Below are positions 23,530 through 34,203 of a stretch of 64,000 nt of DNA, piece by piece. Origin of the DNA: Buddleja alternifolia (lineage: Eukaryota; Streptophyta; Magnoliopsida; Lamiales; Scrophulariaceae); assembly GCA_019426215.1 (NCBI GenBank), contig CM033404.1:26846843-26910842 (forward strand), read 5' to 3'. Positions within the stretch are counted from its first letter, which is position 1. The number at the start of each line of letters is the position of its first letter. Under the pieces are notes generated by a model, which was not told where the DNA came from, searched no databases, and was given only the letters and a program-made list of their open reading frames with translations. A program made the position numbers and the translations under genes.

Positions 23530-23900
23530 TGTGGACCCACACAAACGCCTTCTCTCAACAACAACAGGTCCTTTCTACTGTTCGTTGATGATTATTCCAT
23601 AATGATGTGGGTCTATATTTTAAAGCAAAAGTTAGAAGCATTCCAATCATTTCTGGATTTCAAAGCACATGTGGAGAATGATATTAGAAAAAGAATAAAA
23701 ACTCTCAGAACAGATCGAGGAGGAGAATTTATCGAAAAATCCTTCATGAATTATTGCAAAGAGAAAGGAATCCACCGACAACTAACTGTTCGATATAGTC
23801 CACAACAAAATGGAGTTACAGAGCGAAAGAATCGCACTATAGTCGAGATGGCTCGAGTCGTGAAAGAAATCCTTTGCCTGTCATCATGCTTCGAGCTAAG
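23530..23900 (+). pseudogene. Copia integrase core, inverted relative to its own C-terminus
   Basis: The plus strand encodes CGPTQTPSLNNN, FVDDYS, LRTDRGGEF and YSPQQNGVTERKNRT, the first two acidic catalytic blocks and most of the third of a Tnt1-like integrase. The sequence stops making sense after VEMARVV. In an intact element this point would join to the FWAEA segment now on the minus strand at about 23480. The simplest reading is one element split by an inversion. Confidence 0.8.
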
Positions 23901-23939
23901 AGTCGAGAATTACTTACGACTTGTATGGTAAGAGCTCCA

Positions 23940-25327
23940 GTGGCGATAAGTGTTGATCGTAGTGGGAGCTAACACCATGAGGACATTGAAGGAGATCAAT
24001 GTGCTTGAACATGACTCGCATCAATTTCGTCACATGGGTTTTTCACTCGTTGACAGTCAATGATGAAATTGATATAAGATGTAAAGTGTGACAAACCCTC
24101 GACTTGAGGGATTGAGTTGGAGATGTACTTGTGACATTAGGTTTGTCATTAAAGTAGTTAGATTCAAAACAATCTTAGGTGGGGTCGACCTCGAACTGCA
24201 ATGTAATGCACAAGTAGCAGTCTCAACTAATACCAAGAAAGGATTTACTCTCTCGTAGGTGAACGAGTAATTATCACTTAATTATTGATGAGCAAGTGAG
24301 ATCTAAAGTCTTTGGCCAAAGTGATGAACGTTTCTGAAATAGGAAACTATAGTGATCTTGACTTACTATAAATACAAAGTAAAGATGAGTTAATGATTTG
24401 ACATTTACCATGGTCTATACTCATCGGTGATATAAGAGTAAAAAGGTTTGCGATCACACAACAATCACATCGGAAAAGGTTGATAGAGTGATCCTAATCA
24501 TTTGTTCTTATTTGGGTTACGGTGTGAGCTGCGAGGCTGGCTACGGGGACCCACATCCTTTGGAATCCTCCAATTGCCAAATGAGACGAACCTAAAAGAG
24601 TCGCGTTTAAAAGGGGAAAAGATGAAGAAAAATGATGGAGTATTTTTGTAGTATAATACTAAGTATTAGTATAATATTAAGTATTAGATACTTAATAATA
24701 TTTATTTATGTGATAACTAAATAAATTATTTTGAATAATGTATTAATAAATATTAATATATAAGTATTTATTTCTTAGAGAAATAATATTTTAGTATTAC
24801 TATTTATTCTATTAATTTAATCGGATTAAATTAAAGGATAAATAAGAGTCGGTGCACCCATGGGTGCACCATAGGAGGGCCGTCCTTAAAAAAAAGCCCA
24901 TGTGGGCTTGTGAAACCCATGTCTTTTGTTTACTTAATATAAATACATAGTGGTTGTATTTTTATCTAATAAGTTCATGTGTTGAATAAAACCCTAGCTC
25001 TAAGAATACTGCAGAAAAAGAAAAACTCTCTCTCCCCTCCCACTCTAGTAGCCGCCCCCTTTGAGGTAGAGAAGGAGGATTTTTCTTCCATCAACTCCGG
25101 CGTACGATTTAGAGGATGAACGTTTGTGCTACTTGGATCAAAATCAACCGTCAATTCGTGGTTTGGAAGATTGAAGGGCACGATAATCACTCTACAACAA
25201 GTAATTGATTTTAATCTTTTTTTTTCATATACGTAGTTGTTTACAACTAGACCCCAGTAGATCCTGTTTGGGAATAATAAAATTTTGTTGTACCGCTTCC
25301 GCTGTTTTGATACAATTATTCCCAACA
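23940..25327 (+). repeat. 5'-truncated solo LTR of a Copia family
   Basis: Clearly related to the LTR at 46780-48551: shared blocks include ACTCGCATC, GTCACATGGG, GGTGGGGTCGACCTCGAA and AAGAGTCGCG. The first few hundred bases are missing and the left edge is approximate. It ends ATTCCCAACA at 25327 with no primer-binding site or interior beyond. Confidence 0.75.
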
Positions 25328-25365
25328 CAAGAGATCGATCATGTTGGATGTGGACTCGGCTACTG

Positions 25366-25900
25366 AGATTTGGGACCTTCTACTTATCTTGTGAATGTAG
25401 TTGCGGCTTTCAAAGATGGTCTTATATGTGCGGAGTTGATTGTTTGTGACTCCAAAGGTTCCTTCATTTTCAGTGATACTAAATTTGGTCATGCAGTTAA
25501 TGCTTGTGATGCTGAATCAGTGGCAATTCATGAAGAGTGTGTGTGGTTGGAGCGAGCCAAGGTGGATGATGTTCTTCTTGATTGTTATTTCCTCGTAGCG
25601 GTTCACAATGTGATCGAGACCTCTTTGGTGGTTGATTGGAAATACCAAGTTATCACAAGTGAAATTAGGAATCTTTTTAAGATTTTCCATAAATGAGAGA
25701 TCCGTCTTGTCGAGCGTGTGAAGAACTCGAAGCTCATAATATTTGTCGTTGGGGGGTTTGAGAGGAATTGGACGGGGCCAATTTCTTTAGATTCTCTTCC
25801 GCCTAGTTTATTTTGTAATGAAGGATTAGTTTACCCTAACTTTGTTTCTATGTTTTCTCAGTTTTATGAACGAATGAATATCGTTCCTAGAAAAAAAAAA
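25366..25900 (+). pseudogene. LINE 3' end: RNase H-like domain and poly(A) tail
   Basis: The plus strand encodes an RNase H-like domain of the kind at the C-terminus of plant LINE polyproteins: VNVVAAFKDG, IVCDSKGSF, NACDAESVAIHEE and VAVHNVIET. The expected catalytic Asp of the first strand (usually VDxAF) reads Val. A stop follows FKIFHK (25694-25696), after which a frame-shifted continuation is visible to about 25830. The fragment ends in a run of A (25891-25901), the usual LINE tail. It is 5'-truncated, as most LINE copies are. The next element begins in the A-rich tail. Confidence 0.75.
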
Positions 25901-26149
25901 AGAAGGGATAATTGAAAAAAAAAACCCTGTTTTATTTTGAAATTGCTAAAAAACCCTTCTGTGTTAACGAAATAGGCGAAAAACCCCCGTGAAATGTTAA
26001 AATTCTACAAAAAACTCCCATTCCATCAAACTTAACGGAGTGTGAAATGCACGTGCGTGAGATGAGTGTTGAAAAGTTTTTATTTTGATTTTCACGTGTA
26101 TAAAGTCTTTTATACCCCTCATTTATTTATTTTTATTTTTTTTCCCTTT

Positions 26150-26560
26150 CTTCTTCTTCTTCATCTTGTTTTCCACCATAGCCACCACCACCACCACCTG
26201 CCCACAACAGAACGGGCAAAAACGACCCACCGCCGATCCCACCACCACCAATACCGCGTGCCACCACCGAACCATCGATCACACCAAACCAACACCAGTT
26301 CACCACCCCGAACCACCATTCACAGTTCGAAACCACCGCCGCCACCACCACCGTCGACTTCGCATAAGCCGCCCCCACCGTTGCCACCAGAGCTCGAACT
26401 TGCCACCACCATACACAGCCACCACCACTTCACACAACCACCACCGCCACCAACACCATCGCCAACACCACTTCACACAACCGCCATCAACACCACCAAT
26501 TCACACCACCACCACCACCACCACGCACAGCACCACAACTTCACACAACTACCATGGAAT
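26150..26560 (+). other. CCACCA-rich segment inside Mutator-like element 1
   Basis: A CT-rich leader is followed by CCA/CAC-rich sequence open in more than one plus-strand frame (His-, Pro- and Thr-rich translations). It resembles low-complexity 5' coding sequence captured from a host gene. Composition alone keeps these frames open, so I do not call a gene. Confidence 0.4.
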
Positions 26561-26965
26561 TATCAGATTTAAGGGTTTGGGGATTGTGGGGTTGGGTTGG
26601 ATTGTGAAGAAAAAAGGTCTTCTTCACTGTGAAGAAGAAGAAGAAGAACCCCCCTGCATATAGGGGTTTTGAAAATTATCCTTTTTTTTGTTTTTTTTAA
26701 TTGTCTTATTTAAATAATTTATTTTTCTTTTCTTTTATCTCAAAAAACATGAGCCTTTGATTTTAGGGATTTAGATCCAAGGGTTAGTAATTTAAGGGTA
26801 TAACGGATATTTTTTTAAAAAAAGTTAACGATGTTAAGGCCTATTTAACTGTTGGGGAGAGTGTGCATTGTTTTAACATTTCACAGGAGAGTTTTTGCCT
26901 ATTTCGTTACCATAGGGGGGTTTTTAGCACTTTCAAAATAATACAGGGTTTTTTTTTTGCAATTA

Positions 26966-27337
26966 GAAAAAATTGCAACAATCATATATTATGTTGGCGT
27001 GTACCTTTTTTTAGTACTTTAAGTTAGCCTATTGGCAATTTTGGTACATTAACTTGCAAAAATCGACAATTTTGGTACAAATTAGTCTGAAAATTTGGGA
27101 ATTTTGACTACATTTGGAGATTCTGATTGAAATTGGGGATTTTGACTGATTTGAAGTTATTTTTTTAATAAGCTTAATTTCTAAAATAAATTACTTATTT
27201 AATATATTATTTTATAAATTAAATGCAAAGAAAAGGAAAAAGAAAAAGAAAAAAGAAAAGTGAGGGTGGGGAACAGTGTCGTCCACCCCACCCCACCCTA
27301 CCCTACCCTACCCTACCCTACCCTACCCTACCCATAG

Positions 27338-27368
<31 letters not shown>

Positions 27369-28038
27369 CACACACGCATATATATACACACAAACACACA
27401 CAGTCACACACACACAGTTACACACACACACACATATATATATACACACACACACACGCATATATATATACACACACACACGCATATATATATACACACA
27501 CACACGCATATATATATACACACACACATATATATATACACACACACACATATATATACATATATATAAGTATTTTTCTTTTAAGTATATATATATACAC
27601 ACACACACATATATATACATATATATAAGTATTTTTCTTTTAAGTATATATATACACACACACACACATACCGTGATGCAGGGGGTGGGGTGGGTTTTTT
27701 TTTTATGAAATAATAATTTTTTTTAGTTTATATTTAAAATAAAAAGTTCCAATTTAAGTCTAAATCAATCAAAATCCCCAATTTCAGTCAAAATCCCCCT
27801 AATTTAAGTCAAAATCAGTCAAATCCTCACTTTCAGTCAAAGTCCCCAAATTTTAGTCAAAATCCCCAATTTTAGTCAAAATCCCCAAATTTTCAGTCCA
27901 AATTCAAATTTTGAGGCCAATTTGTACCAAAATTGCCGATTTTTGCAAGTTAATGTACCAAAATTGCCACTAGGCCAACTTAAAGTATTAAAAAAAATGT
28001 ACACGCCAATATAGTGTACCAATGTTGCAATTTTTCCT
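26966..28038. mobile_element. Mutator-like element 2, nested, perfect 9-bp duplication
   Basis: Inverted repeats of about 135 bp (26966-27100 and 27905-28038) share ATTGCAACA, TTGGCGTGTAC, GGCAATTTTGGTACATTAAC and ACTTGCAAAAATCG. They are flanked by the perfect 9-bp duplication TTGCAATTA (26957-26965 and 28039-28047), the length expected for Mutator-like elements. The interior is a microsatellite block plus repeated AAATCCCC/AGTCAAAA sequence. No coding region. The target was the right terminus of Mutator-like element 1. Confidence 0.88.
27290..27672. repeat. CCCTA repeat followed by CA/TA compound microsatellites
   Basis: An array of CCCTA units (27292-27333) is followed by alternating CA and TA runs. 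A unit containing AAGTATTTTTCTTTTAAGTA appears twice (27568-27588 and 27627-27647). Long His/Ile/Tyr-rich frames here are composition artefacts. Confidence 0.9.
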
Positions 28039-28051
28039 TTGCAATTATCCC

Positions 28052-28861
28052 AAAAAATATAAAAATTATAGGGTCGATATGCAAACTACACAATACCCTA
28101 TTTATTGTAGCTGTCAATGTCATACACCCCATCAGGTTTATGATTGTAATTGATGTGTTTTTTTATTGAATCGTTTACAAATGTCATGAATGTCAAATTG
28201 GGGAAGATTACAACCAACTAATAACTATTATAATCAACTTACAACTACTATAAAAGTAGAGAAAAATTCACGCTTTTTTGATGGAGTAAAATCTAAGACC
28301 TTTAGTATCTTGGGACTTCAATTTTGCCAATAAATGTAAGTTTCCTCGTCGATTGTAATTGATGTTGGAATCAAAGTTTTGAAACCTCCTTACAATGATC
28401 TATTAAATTAATAAGAAAATATGAATAGAAGAACAGATAGGGCTAGAGATGTAAACGAGTCGAGTCGAGTAGAGCCGAACAAGTTGTTGTACCGATCATC
28501 TAATTTGTGTTTGAGATTGATTTGATTGTAAACCGAGTTGTTCTCAAGCGAGATTTAGTCGAGTCGAATACGAGTAATGCTAGATTAGCTTGATTTTTTT
28601 TACATATATTTTACCATTATTTACTACTTTTGGGCTAAATTTCAACATAAATCTTTAAAAACATTTGGGCCCATAGTATTTCTTTCATTGGTCATTGGGG
28701 GCCAGAGTTGGTTTCATCTCTCAAAGTTAAGGAAGCTGAAGAACCCTAAGTAAACCCTCAATAGCATTTCTGGGCAATTCAAGCTATTAATTATCGCTTC
28801 TACGGAAAAGGCTTTTGGATCCATTTTCGCAGGCAAGTAATATTCCCTGCAATTCTCCTTA
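28052..28861 (+). promoter_or_regulatory. Upstream region of the mTERF gene
   Basis: About 810 bp separates Mutator-like element 1 from the mTERF start codon. It holds a TGGGCCCA box (28666-28673), AACCCTAAGTAAACCCT telo-box-like sequence (about 28742-28758) and a GAGTC microsatellite (28458-28474). GGCCCA and telo-box motifs are common in plant genes for organelle-targeted proteins. No convincing TATA box was seen. Confidence 0.5.
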
Positions 28862-30073
28862 ATGATGTTTGTACAGCAGATACGTAGATGTCTTGTCGTC
28901 TACTTTTCGAACAACAATTCTGTTGTTGTATCTATTTGTAAATCGCATACTTGTTTCTCTCTTTCTCTCCTTCATTACTACTCTACCTCTGCCTCCTCCT
29001 CCAGCAGGGGAAAACAACATTTAGTAACTACCAACCCTTCAGTTTCTGAGTTGCTGCAAAAATACCATTTCTCTCCTGAATCTGCTTCACAGGTTGCCTC
29101 AGCTTTAACTCGTCTAAAAAACCCTGCAAAATATGATTCTATATTGACCTTCCTAATAGAGAATGGTTTTTCGAACACCCAGTTGGAGAAAATTCTCAAA
29201 TATAGGCCAACTTTACTCTCAGCAAATCCTGACAAAGTTATCAAGCCTAAGATCAAGATTTTCCAAGATTTGGGTTTTTCTGCTAATGACACTGCTGACA
29301 TAATCACAAATGATCCCGATATTTTGTATCGTAGCTTAAACAATAGAGTTATCCCGTCGTTATCTGCGATGAAGGGCTTGTTGGGGTCCAGTGTGGAAGT
29401 GGCTAAGATCTTAAAGATTTCTGGGTGGTTCCTCAAATATGATATAGAAAAGACTATGTTGCCCAATGTTGCATTCTTGAAAAGCTGTGGCATTGACATG
29501 GATCAGATCAGTTGGCTTATGTATAATTTTCCGAGGTCACTCTTGTGTAAGCCAGAAAGTATGACCAAATTTGTCGAGAGGATTGATGAGATGGGAATAA
29601 GTAGGAGTTCCAAAATGTTTATTCATGCTATCCGTGTTCTTGGTTCTATGACGAATGAGACTTGGGAACTAAAGTTGAAGGCTTTTCAGAATCTCGGGTT
29701 TTCTGAAGATGACATAGTGGCAGCATTTAGAAAGGCGCCTCAGGTGTTCTGTGCATCGGAAGATAAAATGCGGAAATTAAAGGAGGTTCTTCTTGCAACA
29801 AGGAAGTACGATATTTTGAGTATCATTAACCATCCAACATCCCTTATTTGCAGCATTGAGAAAAGGTATAAGCCACGGCTGCAAGTTTTAGGGATTTTAG
29901 ATAGTAAGAATTTGATTAAAGATTGGCCTAGTTTTGCAGCATTATACAAAATGCCCGATGACCGGTTTTTTAAGAAATATGTTGGCCCTTATTCAGATGA
30001 AGTTGGTGATCTATTCCTGCTTAATAGTGCATCAAGTAGTAAAAGATCGGTGAAACTTATACCATCTGCTTAA
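28862..30073 (+). CDS. Organelle-targeted mTERF family protein (intact, single exon)
   Basis: A 403-residue protein of the plant mTERF family. These nuclear-encoded helical-repeat proteins enter mitochondria or chloroplasts and bind nucleic acid to influence transcription or splicing. Residues 1-50 are rich in Ser, hydrophobic and basic residues, like an organelle presequence. From about residue 60 the repeated mTERF pattern follows, with a Pro near the middle of each unit: RPTLL (115-119), DPDIL (151-155), FPRSLL (223-228), APQVFC (292-297) and HPTSLI (324-329), alternating with LGF-type turns (137-139, 278-280). RYKPR (335-339) opens the usual C-terminal part. Length and lack of introns are typical of the large mitochondrial clade. 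Two Met codons open the frame; the first was used. Which organelle and which target RNA or DNA cannot be told from the sequence. It is the only intact host gene seen. Confidence 0.95.
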   Translation: MMFVQQIRRCLVVYFSNNNSVVVSICKSHTCFSLSLLHYYSTSASSSSRGKQHLVTTNPSVSELLQKYHFSPESASQVASALTRLKNPAKYDSILTFLIENGFSNTQLEKILKYRPTLLSANPDKVIKPKIKIFQDLGFSANDTADIITNDPDILYRSLNNRVIPSLSAMKGLLGSSVEVAKILKISGWFLKYDIEKTMLPNVAFLKSCGIDMDQISWLMYNFPRSLLCKPESMTKFVERIDEMGISRSSKMFIHAIRVLGSMTNETWELKLKAFQNLGFSEDDIVAAFRKAPQVFCASEDKMRKLKEVLLATRKYDILSIINHPTSLICSIEKRYKPRLQVLGILDSKNLIKDWPSFAALYKMPDDRFFKKYVGPYSDEVGDLFLLNSASSSKRSVKLIPSA

Positions 30074-32070
30074 ACACTGGGGTTGGGACTTACCATCAGT
30101 TGTTATATTGTGGCGGCCTGTGGAAACTAATTGAGCAGAAATAGGTACTTCCCACATCAACACTTTTAATTGTATTTCTGCTATTTATAAATGCTTTTTC
30201 TTTGCCTTTTTTAGTATTTTCCATGTTGATTTGAGTTATGCCAACTTTTTATGAAGCATGTTTTGCATACCAACTACCAGGAGTCCTTCCCATTTTGGTT
30301 GCGCCTTTATGTTGTTTAATTTTTCTCCATAATATGTTTAAAAGAAGTGATAAAAATCGACAATGAGTATAGTACGAAACAAACAGTACTGTTTGACGGT
30401 TGAATGCAGAAGGACAGTATTGGGCAATACCCCAAGCTAACCAGAGGAAGTGATACTATCAATTGGATTGGACCCATACACAATTCAAGGCATTAAACAG
30501 TGAGTACGGGACTCAAGTGCATGAAAATCTATTAACCAACTTCTCCATGCACAAATATTTTGTGTTTCATTTGTGCTCAAGATTCATATCCTTTATACTG
30601 GTTTTTAAGGGTGTGTTATAGTTAACATGAGATCCTTATTTGTGAATGTCTATATTAGATTTTGCTATATTGTTTAGAATACTGATAATGAGGATGATTG
30701 TGTAACCGTTTGAGTGTTGAAGATAGACGGATATTGCCGCATGTTTTATGTTATACGGCATAGGATTCATGTGGGCTCTTCTATGTATCTCAATCTCCAT
30801 GTTTTGGTTTTCTGCTAACCTGTTCTTGTCTGGTATTCCACCAAAAAAAAATTGAATAAAAAAAAGGTTTGAGTAGTATCTGCACTTGGAATTATAAGAA
30901 AAATAATGTTTTTAAGTAGATAATAAACCGTCTTTTTACTAATCTGGATGCCGTTGAAATGTCTGGTGTCCATTGTTTCTTGGATTTGCTTCACTATTTG
31001 TATTCGTCCTGTAATTGTTTAAGTACATATTATTGATGAGTCAATGGATTTAAGATTCCATATTCTTAGGTTCATTACAGCTGTAGTTTTGTGCTGATAT
31101 TTACTACTCCAACAAGTTGATTACAGAAGGTTCATCGGTGTTGCAGGGAATTGGTTTTAATTCTTTCCGGGTTCATGAGCACACTAAAGTGTTTGTAATT
31201 GTTATAAGTGGTGACTGGTTGAGTGATAGAAAGGGATGATTGATACAAGAAGTTAATAGTAGAAAGGGCTAAATTATATGCCTATCCCTCGCCCACTTGG
31301 TAATTATCTCGAGCTCTTGCGATTTTGCATATTACCAAGACATTCCCCGTCAAATCTTGATAACTTGAAAAATAGCGGGTGAAATAGTAATTTGATTTTA
31401 CTAGCAAGGGTGATATCGTTATATATGAGAGAAAATTACAATAATTTTTAAAAAATTTGAGATATTTCCCATACTTAGTATCTCATGTACGGAGTTATGC
31501 GGCTATGCAGTGATTGATTAACTTGGGTTGATTTTACACATCTCTGATTCACGTAGACAGTTGGATGATACCAAAATGGGTGACATGAAATAAACAGTGC
31601 CAAAACCTCCCTTTTGAAAGAAACTCCTCGTTTCTGGGCAACAATGTATAAATTTCACTACAGCTAGAAAGAGGGGTCAATTTTTATATCCTAAATCACA
31701 AAATTTTGAAAACCACGCTACAAAATATTTTCATCAAAATTCACATTTTTTGAACTTTCCATTTTTTCTTTACAATTCCCTATCAATTATAACATCCATT
31801 ATTTCACACAATCATCAATTAATAATCAACCAATCATTTTTTATTCGATACATTTTACAAATTTTAACAATTTTTAAAAATATAAACAAACACAACACAA
31901 ATCACATTGTTTTTACACGAATATTCGTCGTATGCATTTTTGAGAAACTTTCAGAATTTTAACTTGAAAATATTAACAAACAAGGCCATAATTTCTTCCA
32001 AAGAACAAAAGATTTTGTTCAAAGATTTTACATAGTAAAACTTTTTCAAGTCAGTTTTACTTTGTAAATA
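30074..32070. other. Downstream flank of mTERF, no second gene seen
   Basis: About 2 kb holding the mTERF 3' UTR and intergenic sequence. I cannot place the polyadenylation site. There is no long ORF. A 48-bp piece (31049-31096) recurs at 59791-59837. Confidence 0.5.
31049..31096 (+). repeat. 48-bp sequence repeated at 59791-59837
   Basis: Starts TTTAAGATTCC and ends TAGTTTTGTGCTG; the distant copy differs by one missing T. Both are on the plus strand, 28.7 kb apart. Confidence 0.85.
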
Positions 32071-33688
32071 GGAAAAATTCTTTATCGCATCTTTGTGAAA
32101 CTTGAAATCAATAAGAAATTCGTCTGTGTTAAAAATATAACCATTTATATATTTGTGTTTTTGAAAATCCTGCGCAAAAACCCCTTTTCGTTATAAATTA
32201 ACGGAGGGTGAGCTTCATGCATGCGCGGATTGCACGGAGCAACATGTTTTTTAGCATTTTTTCAAATTAAAATGTGGGTAGAATAAAAAAAAAGACCCTT
32301 TTTCAATTTTCTTTCCTTCTTTTTTCTTCCTCGTTCTGTCTCTCCCTCTTTTCTTTCTCTCTCTTCCTCACCTTCGTCTTCTGCACCCTACCTACATCAC
32401 AGCAAATTCACCACACTACTCTACCTCTACTTCTACCATTGTTGCACCACATAATGCAATTCCGAGGCCGCACCGTCTACCTAATACCGTCATCATTCCA
32501 GTCACTCTTGTCCCAACGTGTAACCCCTGCTCCAAAACACCTTCGCGACAATCTCCCCTCTGTTGATCTGCGGCTGCTCGACCTCCAAAAGATATCGACG
32601 GCGACAATCCCACCTCCACCCAAATCGATGGCCACAACTCTACCTCCACCTTGTAAATGCACCAACTAGACCCACCAAACCCCATTTTCAGAGTTGTCTG
32701 GATTTTTCTAAGCTTAAATTGGATCGACGACTACTCCTCTTCCCTTGGTTTTTTTCTAAAATTTTGAGAATTTTTCTGAATTTGATTACATTTTTTCAAA
32801 AAAATAAAAAATTCTATTTTTTCTGTTTATTTTTTATTTTCTGTTTTTCCTCTCATTTTTGCTTGATTTTTCAGGTTTTTGTGAACTTTTTCTGATTGTT
32901 TTGGGGTTTATTTGAGATTTTCAGATTTGTTTTTTATTTACTAGAATTTTTTTGATTTTTTTTAATTATTCTGATTTTCCTTGAGAAAATTAGTTTTGGG
33001 TTTTTTTTTTTGGTGAAAATTTTGGTGAAAAGGTTTATTGGAAGTTGTGTATTTTGATAAAAATGTGTTTGGTTTTATGTTTGATTTTATTTTTAGAAAA
33101 GACAAAAGTTACTATAGCAGTCAAATCATGTAAATTTTTGTCTGAAAAGTTAATTAGTTAATGATTGAAAAATATAATATAATATAAGTTTTAAATGATT
33201 ATATTGTAGTTGATGTAATTAGAAGGTACCCTAAAGTAGAGACAAATAGGGAGACGATAGCTGATAATTTTTTTTGGTTTGAAAACAAAACCAAACACAG
33301 CCTATAATTCTGTAACTAAAATAATGATGATTTAAAAAAGTGAAAAAGTGTGGACCGTTGATCTATAGTGTTTAAATATTTACTAAAATTTATATTGTTG
33401 AGATCTTAAAGAAATATTGACTTTTAACTTGATTAAAATAAAATATGATGAACAAAATCTAATGGTTGATCAAAATTGATCCAACGGTTGAGAGTAAAGG
33501 AGAATAAGCAAAACATTTATCAAAATAAGGGGCATTTCATAGAAAATTTTAACGGCGTTAACCATCACTAACGGAAAAGGGAGAGCGTGCAAACTAAAAA
33601 TAACATAGAGGTATATAAAGCTATATTATTAACACAAGGAGTTTTATGCAGATTTTGTGTTTTACAAGGGGGCGGAAAGGAATTTTCG
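32071..33688. mobile_element. Mutator-like element 3 with imperfect 9-bp duplication
   Basis: Inverted repeats of at least 110 bp (32071-32200 and about 33560-33688) align throughout, with GGAAAAATTC against CGAAAATTCC at the tips and GTGTTAA, TATAAC/TATAGC and CCTTTTC blocks inside. Flanks TTGTAAATA (32062-32070) and CTGTAAATA (33689-33697) match at eight of nine positions. Just inside the repeats are TTAACGGAGGGTGAG and TAACGGCGTTAACC, close to the inner border of Mutator-like element 1 (TTAACGGAGTGTGAA), so elements 1 and 3 are probably related. The core has a CT-rich leader (32300-32400) and a weak reading frame. No transposase. Confidence 0.75.
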
Positions 33689-33712
33689 CTGTAAATAATT
33701 ATGTTCACATGC

Positions 33713-34203
33713 TGATGTGCACCAAAATATACCTAAGGGCATTATGGTAATTTCATATGTCCTCAAGTCGGGTTTGATCACCACCCGCGGGTAAGCGTCA
33801 TTGGATAACTAGCTATATAGACCCAAAAAGGATGAAAGACCTACCAACGATAATTGGGTTATATTATTAGTCCAAAAGACCATATTGTCAATGAGATTAA
33901 ACCCGATGGGTTATTAATTAAATTAAGCCCATGACCTGTAGCCCACTACCAGTTCCTTATAAATACTTTAGAGGAGCTGGGAGAGGCTCATTATTTACTC
34001 TCCCAATAAAAAATCACTAGCTATTGAGAATAACCCCATAAAACACGAACTCACTTGATCCCACATACCTTGGGTACGTAGGCAGCTCGAAGTAGCCGAG
34101 TGCAGTCTATAACTTAACTAACCCTTAACCTAGTTTGTCGTGAGTTGGATCAGTTCCCTTACTCCACGTGACAATCACTGTCTGGCGATTTTTACCATCA
34201 TTA
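33713..34203 (+). repeat. Solo Gypsy-type LTR with CATGC duplications
   Basis: Begins TGATGTGCACC and ends TACCATCATTA, flanked by CATGC on both sides (33708-33712 and 34204-34208). The last bases were probably CA, as in the related LTR at 54614-55169; here C has become T. TATA box CTTATAAATAC at 33956-33966. No primer site or interior follows, so this is a solo LTR left by recombination. Confidence 0.85.

Larger units (their letters stand above)
25905..28051. mobile_element. Mutator-like element 1, interrupted by element 2
   Basis: The left end GGGATAATTG-A10-CCCTG matches the complement of the right end (GGGATAATTGC-A10-CCCTG), where the last part lies beyond the nested element (28039-28051). 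The inverted repeats are about 90 bp long: 25905-26012 against 26870-26965. The element sits in the LINE poly(A) tail, so its 9-bp duplication is ambiguous (A-rich on both sides). The core (26150-26560) has a pyrimidine-rich leader and a CCACCA-rich stretch like the 5' part of a host gene; there is no transposase. Without the insert it is about 1.07 kb. Confidence 0.75.

Noticed and set aside
26066..26663. Histidine/proline-rich host proteins
   Set aside because: Two overlapping frames are open through CCACCA-rich DNA inside a Mutator-like element; treated as a possible captured fragment only.
27292..27333. Telomere-like CCCTA array
   Set aside because: Plant telomeres are CCCTAAA; this is a short simple repeat inside a transposon.
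27223..27708. Long ORFs with His-Thr and Ile-Tyr repeats
   Set aside because: They are translations of CA/TA microsatellites inside a Mutator-like element; both strands and several frames are open for the same reason.
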